From Utricularia gibba (Eukaryota > Streptophyta > Magnoliopsida > Lamiales > Lentibulariaceae): a stretch of 64,000 nt of DNA. The translations under genes were made by a program, and so were the position numbers. The DNA lies in contig NEEC01000026.1 in assembly GCA_002189035.1 (NCBI GenBank), positions 124,001 to 188,000 of the forward strand, written 5' to 3'. Under the pieces are notes generated by a model that saw only the letters and a program-made list of their open reading frames with translations, was not told the origin of the DNA and made no database searches. The number at the start of each line of letters is the position of its first letter. The first letter of the stretch is position 1. This document shows positions 46,870-57,321 of this stretch, one piece after another.

Positions 46870-48156
46870 ATGCTTCAAGAAGAAAGATCATCTTCTTCTG
46901 TCACTTCAGTGTTTCCCCTGATGTCTCTGTCTTCTTCTTATCCATCACTCAAGGACCTCAAACCGGAAGAGAGGGGATTGTATCTAATCCATCTGTTAGT
47001 TACTTGCGCTCATCATGTGGCCACTGGGAGCCTTGAAAACGCCAACGTGGTCCTTGATCAAATTTCCCATCTTGCTTCTGCTGAAGGCGATACGATGCAG
47101 AGAATTGCTTCATATTTCTCAGAGGCTTTAGCTGAGAGGATCCTCAAGATGTGGCCCGGTGTCTACAAGGCCCTTCGTTTAACCAGAATCCCGAATACCG
47201 CCGAGGAAATGCTCGTTAGGAAGCTGTTCTTTGAGTTGCTGCCGTTCATGAAAGTGGCCGCTGTGATCACGAATCAAGCTATCATGGAAGCCATGGAAGG
47301 GGAAAAGATGGTTCATGTGATTGACTTGAATCCAGTTGAATCTATGCAGTCGTGCAGCCTTATCCGTAGCCTGTGTGCTCGGCCTGAAGGGCCTCCCCAT
47401 CTGAGGATCACCGGCGTTCACCATGAGAAAGAGGTGTTGGATCAAACGGCTCGTGTTTTGACCCAAGAAGCTGAGAAATTGGACATCCCTTTTCAATTCA
47501 CCCCCATTATCAGCAAGCTAGAGAACCTGGATATCGAAAAGCTGCCGGTGAAGACAGGGGAAGCTCTAGCCATCACTTCAGTCATGAAGCTACACGAACT
47601 TCTAGCCCTGGGCCACGCTACTACGCGCTCTCAGAGGCTGGCGCTACCCAGGAACCAAACCCAATCCTACGACAAGGAAACGGTGATCGATTCCTTTATC
47701 AGTGCCTTATCAGGCCTATCCCCCAAGGTGATGGTGATGACCGAGCGGGATTCTGACTTAAACGCCAAGTGTCTGCTGGAGAGGCTGTCCGAATCTTTGC
47801 ACCTGTACGCTGCGATGTTTGATTGCTTGGAGTCCGCAATGCCGCGGAGATCTGAGGAGAGGTGCAAGATGGAGAAGATGGTGTTGGGGGAGGAGATCAA
47901 CAACATCATTGCCTGTGAAGGAGCTGAGAGGAAGCACAGATATGAGAGGACTGACAAGTGGTGCCAGAGATTTGAGTCGGCTGGTTTTACTCAAGTTGCA
48001 GTGAGCTACCAGAGCTTGGTGCAGGGCAGGAGACTGCTGCTTCAGCGGTTTAGCTGCGAGGGGTATAAGATCGTGGAAGAGGAAAACGGGTGCGCTTCCC
48101 TTCACTGGTGCGGGCGGCCGCTTTTCTTTGTGGCAGCGTGGACTGCTGGCAGGTGA
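46870..48156 (+). CDS. SCL3: SCARECROW-LIKE 3 GRAS regulator, intronless
   Basis: A single exon encodes 428 residues from ATG at 46,870. The open frame runs 17 codons further upstream without another ATG, and the family begins close to MLQEE, so this start is chosen. GRAS domains in order: first leucine-rich region from KDLKPEERGLYLIHLL (about residue 28), VHVIDLNPVE at about 148 (the VHIID motif), PPHLRITGVHHEKEVL, second leucine-rich region with ALAITSVMKLHELLALGH, FDCLESAMPR, the NIIACEGAERKHRYE segment and the C-terminal SAW region ending PLFFVAAWTAGR. SCL3 in Arabidopsis acts in the nucleus with DELLA proteins in gibberellin response and root ground-tissue patterning. The wording of the N-terminus and LHR1 is specific to SCL3 among GRAS members. 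The region between ALGHATTRSQRL and DSFISALSGLSPK is shorter than in Arabidopsis SCL3. Confidence 0.95.
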   Translation: MLQEERSSSSVTSVFPLMSLSSSYPSLKDLKPEERGLYLIHLLVTCAHHVATGSLENANVVLDQISHLASAEGDTMQRIASYFSEALAERILKMWPGVYKALRLTRIPNTAEEMLVRKLFFELLPFMKVAAVITNQAIMEAMEGEKMVHVIDLNPVESMQSCSLIRSLCARPEGPPHLRITGVHHEKEVLDQTARVLTQEAEKLDIPFQFTPIISKLENLDIEKLPVKTGEALAITSVMKLHELLALGHATTRSQRLALPRNQTQSYDKETVIDSFISALSGLSPKVMVMTERDSDLNAKCLLERLSESLHLYAAMFDCLESAMPRRSEERCKMEKMVLGEEINNIIACEGAERKHRYERTDKWCQRFESAGFTQVAVSYQSLVQGRRLLLQRFSCEGYKIVEEENGCASLHWCGRPLFFVAAWTAGR

Positions 48157-48542
48157 AGCAAGGAAGCACCGTGTGCCTTTTCCTTCTACGGACGTTATTT
48201 TTGTCGTATTATTGAAAAAGGGGTTTATTTTCTTCTTTTTCTTTTAATTGCATAAAACAAAATGAAAAAAAGTCATTTTCATTTCAGTTGTACGTTGGGT
48301 CTCTGGGGGAATTTGGACTCCTTTCCCCTCACGTGTAGTCAAGGCGTTAGGCGTCTAGTTCTACCAGAGCACGCACCTCACCTCCCGTAGCCTCCGGTCC
48401 CGCTCTCCCTCCCTCCAACTTTACTTTTCTGGGTCTTCGGAATCCCTCGAATCCTTGTTCCCGTTTCTCTTTCTTTCCTTCTCGCGTCTTAATTTTACAG
48501 TTTCTTTTCCCGTTGTTCGACGCTCCTTTATGATTTCGGGTG
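48157..48542. other. Intergenic: SCL3 3' end to DDT-PHD leader
   Basis: 386 bp. The SCL3 3' part is T-rich. From about 48,390 the sequence is pyrimidine-rich (CTCCCTCCCTCC, TTTCTTTCCTTC), as is common in plant 5' leaders. No gene. Confidence 0.5.
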
Positions 48543-51500
48543 ATGGAGTTTGTGGGCTGGGGGGTGAAGAAGGAGTGCCCAGAGGGCGGGACGCTCTTGG
48601 GTATGGTCTTGGAGTATGACGCACCTAGCGGGAGATTCAACATCGCCTACGCGAACGGGGAGACCGAGAAGCTGGACTGGCCAGGGCTCTCTTCGATTCT
48701 GGTGGACGCGTCGGCCAGACTTCCATCGGGGTTTCTGGAGGGCAGTTCGCCCTGCATTCTTGGTAATGGTAAGGATATCACTGATTCAGTCGATGCTAGT
48801 GTTTTAGTCAAGGCCGGTGGCCATGTTAGGCCGATTGGGATTAATTTGAACGACGGGTTCGGTTTGGATAGTGGTGTCTCTCTCGGGGATAAGCTGGTTC
48901 GCTGTGGAGTTAAGCTCATTGGCCTTGATCTCAACAGAGGGATGAGTGTCGAGTTGGATGAGGCATTGTCCCTGTCCAAAGGAGAAACAGGAGGGTGTCT
49001 AAGGGTTGAAGAAGAAAAAATTGATTTAAATGTGGACGCTGGAAATTTTAAAGATGGTGAAGATGCACCATGTTTTGACTTGAATTTTCAGCTGCATGAA
49101 GATGAGTTGAGAAATATGGATGGTTATTTACAAAATTTAGGAGCAAATTTGACGGATTCTGTAAAGTGTAACCCAGAAAGGCTTTGCAAGGATGAATTTA
49201 AACAAGGTTTAATCTCTGAAGATGAAGAAATGATTAACGTTGAGACGATGGGGAAAACAGAGGATGAAAAACCGAAGAACCATACCCCTCCGCTTGTTAG
49301 TGAAAATTTGACCCCCATATGCATACTGGAGAAAGCAAACGGTACAAACATGATATGTTCCTCAGGTGACAACCCCGAACTTGCTGCACCAGAGTTGCTC
49401 AAAGTCGAGTTTGAGTCTGGGAGCTCAAAATTGGAGTCCGAAATTAAGAAGGATAGTATTTCTGGTGAATTTCAGATCGAACTTTCAGAACATGCTCCTA
49501 AAGGGAGAAGAGGCAGGAAGAGAAAAATGTTGGAGCATCTTACTTCTGTAGAAACCTCTGCGACAGGTTTGAGGAGGAGCAGTCGCAGAGCAAAAATAGC
49601 TGCGCTTTCTGCTACAAGTGATATTTCTAGTGGAATGGAATTAGTTAATCCTGGAAATCAGGCATTCTCACCAGCTATCAGCGACATCTCGGATGAAAGG
49701 GTTACTATGACCGCTATTGAGGGATCTCCCAGTTCAGATGCAATTCCTCATAAAGTGGAACTGCCGCATTCTAGCCTCCTGGATCTTGATGGATCCTTGG
49801 TTTTCGATGTTTTCTATGTCTATTCTTTTTTGAGGTCATTCAGTAATATTCTATTTTTAAGCCCCTTCACATTGGAAGCCTTTGTGGCATCTATTAAGTG
49901 TGACAAATCGACATTATTATTTGACTCCATTCATCTTTCCCTTCTGAGAGCATTAAAGAAACATCTAGAGACTCTTATTGATGACGGCTTAACATCTGCA
50001 TCTGAATGTTTCAGGTACCAAATTTCTTTTCCTAGAAAATTTTACAGTCAAATGTTTTGTGATGTTGAATGATTCCATGTAAAATTGATTAGGTCGCTTA
50101 ACTGGGAATTTCTTGACTTGATTACATGGCCCATGTTTCTGCTTCAGTATGCATTATTTCACAGTGCTTGGTACACCCCTGGTTTCATCCGCTCTCAACA
50201 TAATCTTTTTCAAAATGACTATTACCAGCTTCCTGCATCCAAAAAAGTGGAAATATTGAGGCATATCTGTGATGATCTTAGTGAAGGGGAAGCTTTCAGG
50301 TCCGAAATTAACAGAAGGGAATGGGAAATGGAGCAACTCAATGATTTAGAGAGACCCAGTAAGTATGAAAGCTCTCGAAAAAGAAAGGCTGCAGTGGATT
50401 TTACAAGTAGTTCTTGCTTGACGGAAGAGAATCTGGTTGAAGCTGCAGATTTGAATGCTGATGAATGCCATCTTTGTAAGATGGATGGTGTCCTAATATG
50501 CTGTGATGGGTGCCCTGCAGCATTCCATCCAAGGTGTGTTGGAGTTGCTAGCAGCCATCTTCCAGAAGGCCTTTGGTATTGTCCTGAGTGTGTAATTGAG
50601 AAAGATGCAAAAGAGTGGGTGACGGGGAAGAGCATACCCTCCATAAGAGTTGGGAATTCAATCAGAGGAGAAGTGTTGGGCAGAGATCGGTGTGGACGAC
50701 TTTATCATGCAATCTGTGGTTATCTTATAGTGTGCGCACCTGCTCCGTTCTTTTTTGCTTATTATATTTATCAACTTTAGAAAATGATCTTTCAACATCT
50801 TTGTCCGCTCATCCTGTTTGAAGTTATTTTCCATCTTGGCCAATTTGATTTTTCTTACTATTTTGCATCTAGGAATCATGTTTACCAGATTTTTCTTACT
50901 CCATTTTTCCCTCCTGGGAAATCACGAGCTCCGTTCCTTTGATTTGTAAAAGTACTAAAATCAGGTAGATATTCAAGCTATTCTTTAGGTTTAATATCAT
51001 CCTTTTTTTTTTTTTTTTTGCAGATTGGAGTCACTGAATGACGAGTATTCATCAACCCATTATGCTATTAGGTTGTACAGCAGGGACGACTTGCCAAAAA
51101 TTTTTGTGGTTATGGACTCATCACCGTTCCTATATGAAAAGATTAAAAGTGTGATTTGTCAACGGTGGAACATATGTTATGGTGGTGGTGGAACGGCAAA
51201 TGATATCGAAACTGCCTCAAATTCAATACAATCACCTTTTTTCCAGAAGAAGACGTCAGATACAATTCCTGCACATTCAGGAACCGTAGAGCCTGAGATT
51301 CAAAATGATCCTCCTAGAATTATGCCAGCTATTATGGAAGATGAGTTTTCTCATATATGTCGTGGACGGGATTATGTCAACCATTATGAATTTTCTCAAA
51401 CTGCATTTTCATGTTTTAGGGAATTGGCTTCTCTCTTGTCCAACAAGTCCTCATATGACAACCCGTTATCTGCAGCAGAAATTTTGTCCAAACAACTGAA

Positions 51501-54485
51501 AACTGTTACAAATAGATTTACTGAATTTTCTTGGTCAAATGGACGTTTGTCCAATTTAAGAATTAGAAAAGAAAGATGCGGTTGGTGTTTTTATTGTCGA
51601 GCCCCTGAAAATGGGAGTGACTGCTTATTCATCTTGAAAAGTGATGCCCCATCATTAGCAGATTCAAGCCTCCAGTTTTCTAGAATTCTGGATAGAGATA
51701 GTAGGAATAGTCAGCTTTCTGATGTCATTTGCTACATTTTGTGTCTCGAAGGATGTTTGCATGGTCTTCTATTGGGACCGTGGCTAAGTCCACATTACTC
51801 CATGATTTGGCGTAACACTCTGCTCGAAGCTGATGTTTCTGCACTAAAAAGTATGCTTCTCAAGGTGCGCATAATGTCTGCTCTAATTTTCTATGTTTTC
51901 TGATTATGTTCTAAAGATTAATGGTGGAATTCTGATTTTACATTGTTACATTCTTGACTTTGGTTTGTTGGGCATTTTTTTGTTGTGTTTTTTTATCCAG
52001 CTAGAGTCTAATTTGCATCATCTTGCACTTTCTGCTGAATGGAACAAGCATACGGATTCTCAAGCCACAGTGGGGTCGGCGTGTCATGTGGTCTGTAGTT
52101 CGATGCGAGTATCTTCAAAAAATAGTAATTGTTGGAAGAGAGCAAAATCTTCAGATGCAGGAGTATGCCACATCCCTTTAAATACTGCGACTGGGCTGAG
52201 TTTGTTCTGGTGGAGGGGTGGTAGGGGCTCTCGTGTTCTCTTTAGCTGGAAAGTCTTACCCCGTTCCTTGGCAAGGAAGGCTGCACGGCAAGGTTTGATT
52301 TCAACGTTACTCTTGGGTATCATCCTTTAACTATTGAATTTATCAACATCCGTGTTGATATCTGAATCTTTAGGTGGATACAAAAAGATAGCGGGCATTC
52401 ATTACCCCGAGAATGGGGAATATGCCAAACGGACTAAATGTGTTTCCTGGCGAGCTGCTGTGGAAACATCAAGAAGGATGGACCATCTTGCGCTTCAGGC
52501 ATGTTTATTATCATTTTTTATGCTTTTTTTTATCTGTTCTTCCCTTTCTCCATCCAAAAAAACTGTGTTATCTATGCAAGAATACGGGTACATTACATAT
52601 CTACAGGTTAGGGAGCTGGATGCAAATATTAGATGGGATGATATCTGCAACAATACCCGTCTCCTGAAGATAGAGAGCAACTCCAAAAAGTCATCGAAGT
52701 CATTCAAGAAAGTTATTATCCGAAAAAAGTTCTCCGAAGGATCATCAACCAAGTACCTTCTTGACTTTGGCAAGAGAAGGGCTCTACCTGATGTAGTAAC
52801 CAAATTTGGCTCCCTTGTTGATGATTCTAAAACTCTTAAGAAGAAGTATTGGCTAGAGGAATCTTATGTTCCACTATATCTAATTAAAGCTTTTGAAGAA
52901 AGAAGGATTGCTAGAAAAGCAATCAAATATAATCATGATGATCCTTCATTAGATAAAAAGCCACGTGAGAGAAAAGGATTTGAATATCTTTTCTCCAAAT
53001 TAGCAGCATATGACCTTCCTGCATGTGGACATTGCCACGAGAATGTCTATGATGGGTATGTGTCACTTCATTCTAGTTAATCTTCTTGAGGAGGTTGGAG
53101 AACCACATTACAGAAGTGGATGCAAATATGATTCCTTCGATAAATTTTACTTCTTTCGAGTTATTTATGCATTCAGTTTGATTCCTTTGATAAATTTTAC
53201 TTCTATTTGCAGGGAAGAAGTGATCTGCAAGCAATGTAAAGGTACAACTCATTAATGTATTTGTGCTGGCATTACTTTTCATTTGCATTCCTCTACTAGA
53301 AATTTTCTTTTTTTGGTAAAAGCTAAGGTTCTATCTTTGCCTTGGGCACCATAGTTTTTTGTGCGTTGATTTGGAATCTGTACTCAAATATGTGCGAATA
53401 CTCCAACTTGTCATACTCAGCAGCTTTTAATAGAGCTAATAGTGCGTACTGAGTGGTTCCTGTCACTGTGTTCATATTTTTCAGAAACGGTCAATTAGTG
53501 GCATTTTTAATTGATTATATAAACATTTGCAGGAACATTCCACAAAAGACATGCACGCAGGTCATCTGGAGCAACCAGTGGTCACTGCAAATATATATGC
53601 CGTGCATGTGAAGTATCGTTATCGAAAATCAAGAAGAGACATACAACATCCCAAGTTAAGAACCTCACAAAAGGTCCAAAGCCGATACGTTTGCGAAAAT
53701 TTAAGAGAAAGCGTAGGGGAAAGCAACTCATGAATTCTGCAAGTGCAAAAAGGGTATTTGTTGTGCCCTTACGGCGCTCTGCTAGGTTTGCTGAACCTGC
53801 ACCAAAGCTTTCCCTCGATTTTCGCAAGGTCAAGCGAAAGAGGCGGCCACCTAAACCTGGAAAGGTTACACCTAAGACACCCACCATTAGGTTCACAAAG
53901 AGAAGATCGGCCTTGTGTTGCAGCAGTTACTGGATAAATGGCCTTCGGTTATCTCGAAGGCCAAATGATGGGAATTTTTCTCAACTGAGAGAGAGAATGT
54001 CTCTTGTGCTTTCTCATCCAGCGAAATTCAATGCTGATAAACCAAGATGTAGTATCTGCTGTGAACTGGAGTACAATCCTTCATTAAACTACGTCTCTTG
54101 TACAACTTGTGGAGGTACCTAGTTTTATTCACTTTCTACAATTCTCAGTACATTATAGAATATTGTTGCTGAAATCCCCTTGTCGTAGTGTTTGTTGATT
54201 TTTGAGGTAGTTCGTCCTGTTGCTGGAAATCATTGTGCTAGTAGGCCATGCTAAAGATCTAAACTTTGCTATATATCAATGATTAGTCAAGTGGATCATG
54301 CATTATATGGTTTAATCAGTGAATGGACGATGTTTAAATCTTTTCCTAACTGTGTCCTTCCCTTTGCAGCTTGGTTTCATGGAGATGCTCTGGGTCTTAC
54401 TGAAGAAAAAATTGAATACGTCATTGACTTTAGATGCCATGTTTGTCTCCAGAAAAGCTCTCCAAATTGTCCTCATCTTTGTTGA
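48543..54485 (+). CDS. DDT-PHD chromatin protein of the PTM family, nine exons
   Basis: Exons: 48,543-50,014; 50,093-50,731; 51,024-51,864; 52,001-52,292; 52,374-52,498; 52,607-53,055; 53,213-53,241; 53,533-54,114; 54,370-54,485. They sum to 4,545 bp, an unbroken 1,514-residue protein. Order: Tudor-like N-terminal block (FVGWGVKKECPEGG, residues 3-55); a basic, charged linker with an AT-hook-like RRGRKRK; a DDT domain from about residue 405, continuing across intron 1; a canonical PHD finger at about 612-660 (ECHLCKMDGVLICCDGCPAA, then WYCPECV); an RLYHAICGYL block; WWRGGRGSRVLFSWK; a PHD-like cluster CGHCHENV...CKQCKG split across exons 6-8; and a C-terminal PHD at about 1454-1504. Family members bind modified histones and remodelling partners. 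I see no membrane segment after the last finger, so it looks like a nuclear PTM relative rather than membrane-bound PTM. Intron 5 uses a GC donor. Confidence 0.92.
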
Positions 54486-57321
54486 AACAGAAGGCGTCCT
54501 TGTGAACTTCAGTAGACACTGGACCTGAATACCCAGGGAAAACCGTCAAGGGATGTTAGTTGCTAGTCAAAGTATGCTCCCATGGAATAGCTTTTACTGC
54601 GACATTGAGAAGCCATCTTCAGGTTCGTGTATGGGTTGGAATAGAAAAATAAAGGGGCTGATTCTTTTAGTAATTTTTACTGGGAGATGGCTGCATTCAA
54701 CCCCATGTAAACAGAGGTAAACAGGTTCAAATTGATCTTGACATTCTCGTTGCTGTGATTTCTAGAGGAGCTGTATCCTTGAAGGCAGTAGTCATCTCCG
54801 GACTGGTTGAAGGGAGTGCAGGATTTCTTTTACCTATGGTCAATAGATGTCTTCTGACTCAGGAACTCTCTGCATGGTATTTTTCTTTAGGATGCTGTAG
54901 GATTGGGGAGACATTAATAGATGTAGACGTTAGAACACTGCCCGTTTCGCAAGTTATTATGACATGAATAGATGCCAAAACATTTCAATGAAACTCGAGA
55001 TATTTACTAAAATTCAAAATCATTTTTTGGAGATGATTACTTGAATTCCAGAACGGATGGCTACAGTCTATTCCAGTGAATATTTATTTTCACCATCAAA
55101 GGATTCTTCTTTTATATGTTATTATCTGTGCAGCTGTAGTCTGATTTATATGGTTTCGTATTTGGTAACGCGAGAGTGCCTGGAGTTCTGATCGATGCTG
55201 CCAGAAAATTGAAGACGCAATGGACTAACTGGTGACCATTTATATTAGGTAATCTAATCATCACGCTGCTGCTGCGTCAGCGTAGATTAGCCTTATTTTT
55301 TTTCTTATTCCACCACTACTTTTTTTTTATGGCACTCGTATATTTTTCCATGGTGTAGGCTTCCTGTTTTAAAAGTAGATTGAGTTTTATGGAGGAGCAT
55401 TCAAGCTCATCTGTTTTCTCCATCCTGTTTTTTCTGGATAAACTATGGTGATGGTTACGATCATGCTGGTTTCTTTTGCCCTTGCATGCATATGGATCTG
55501 GAGGTTTTGAAGAAGCAACAACTGAGTTAGCGAGCTTCCTGCAGATTACTATGTTTTATTCTTCAATTTTTTCCACACGCATTCTTGCAGGAGTTAAAAT
55601 TGACTCTACTACGGCGGGAAACTGGGTAGCTGCATTGGAAACCTATTGAACTTGTTTAGTGTCGTGGGAAATTCTAATCTGGCTTCATTGTTTTAGATGG
55701 TGGAAACTGGAGGTTTCCATCAGAGCCATGCTGGAATACCGGGCCTCGAGGCAGCCATATCTGTTTCACCTCTACTCACAGGTTTTTAGCAGTTTTGGGT
55801 GCATTGCTTTGCCAAGGTATTATAACGCCTACGGAGGGGTGGGTGGCTTAATGAAGTGAAACAACGACAAGGCCATTTAATGCGGGAGTCACCCCAAATT
55901 CGCAGCATTGCTGATTCCAACCATACATGCTCCACATTTATATCCCATTTGTTTTTGAGGATGTGTAGGTGGGTTACTGTGCATATCCAGTATTAATGTT
56001 GTGTTCCCTGAAGGGACCGACCTTGTGGTGGTTTCGGAAGCAGGTGCCTCCTCCATCCATCCATCCAGCAATCTCTCGGAGGACGAGTCTGACAAGATGC
56101 ACGCATTTCGTCTCCCCTCGCCTCTCCTCTGGTAATGTGAATAGTATCCTTATCATCATGGCGGTATGTGTGGGATGGAAGATGATGAGGCATGATGATT
56201 GGTATGTATGTTGCAGGCAGGAGCTGGGGTGTGGGTGACCCCGGCAGGATGTGGGGTGTGCCAATGCCTTGTCTGCCACAAATGTATGTGCCTGCCGGCC
56301 TGCCTTCGACAACCTGGCGTTTAACGTTTAATCAGACGCATACAGAAGAACACAAGACTTTTTTTAAAGAATTTATGGAATGCCTTTTGAAGGTTGGTTG
56401 GTGGTCTTCTTCTAGATGTAAGATGATGATGAGTGGGAGAGGAAAGAGAAATTAAAAAAAGAAAAACAAGAGTAGGAGGTAATACCGAGTGGAACGAGTG
56501 TCTTGTTCTTCTTCTTCTTCTTGTTAGTCCGTACAGCTGATGATGGTAAATGATGCTGCTATCGAGTATGGATTTGGGGGTGAGGGGGAAGGAGTGGGCC
56601 CGGCCTGGGAACATTTGAACCCTAATCCGTCGAAATAATTCCTTCCTGTACGGCCCCCCCCCCCAATTCCCCTCAGCCTCAGGCCCAGGGTGATGATGAA
56701 TTGACCGACCGACCACATTCCATTCCTCTACCTTGGGGTTTTGTTTTAATCAGAGGAGGAAGCATGGGATTAACATCCCATCCGGTGGCGTTGATCTGCT
56801 GCAGGCGCAGCCTTGTTGATGGAGCTCCTTCGCTCGGTCGGCTAATTGTAACTGGATCATGCCCTGTCCTCCTCCTCCTCCTCCTCCTCTTGAAACAACC
56901 ACCCAGACGAGTGGAGCATCTATGATACTATCTGGTGATGACTGAGGAGGAACTGGGCTGGGCTGGGCTGGGGCTGGGGCTGACTCGACTCGAGTTTTTA
57001 CTGCGGAAAAACGGGAACGCAATGATTGCCCGAATATCAACCACAGCTCAGCATCGCCTTTTATGTCAAGCCTTCAATTCTTACCATTTTTCAATTTCCC
57101 TTCATCTCGAATCTTTTCTTTCACCCACCCCTCCCTCCCTCTCTCCCCTTACAAAGCTGCTGCCGCTCCTGCTCCTGTTCCTACTGCTGCCTCGCTGGTT
57201 CTCACTGCCTTTAAAAGCCGTACTCTCTTCTCTCCTGCCCCTCTTCTTCAACGCACCACCACCACCCCCCCACCTCGTGGGTGAGTGTCCCTCTCCCTCC
57301 AACAGGAGTTCCCTTCTCCCC
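54486..57321. other. Intergenic: DDT-PHD 3' end and CCCH promoter/leader
   Basis: 2.8 kb without a supported gene. It contains an imperfect hairpin at 55,254-55,290 (CTAATC...ACGCTG paired with CAGCGT...GATTAG), a run of C at about 56,656-56,668, a CTC trinucleotide run at about 56,869-56,889 and GGGCT repeats at about 56,953-56,981. Frames overlapping 56,000-56,700 on both strands are unconserved. The last 390 bp before the CCCH start are open in frame with it, but pyrimidine-rich like a leader. Confidence 0.5.

Noticed and set aside
56656-56668. Run of C as a telomere or rDNA feature
   Set aside because: It is a single homopolymer in a gene promoter region, and its length may be unreliable in the assembly.
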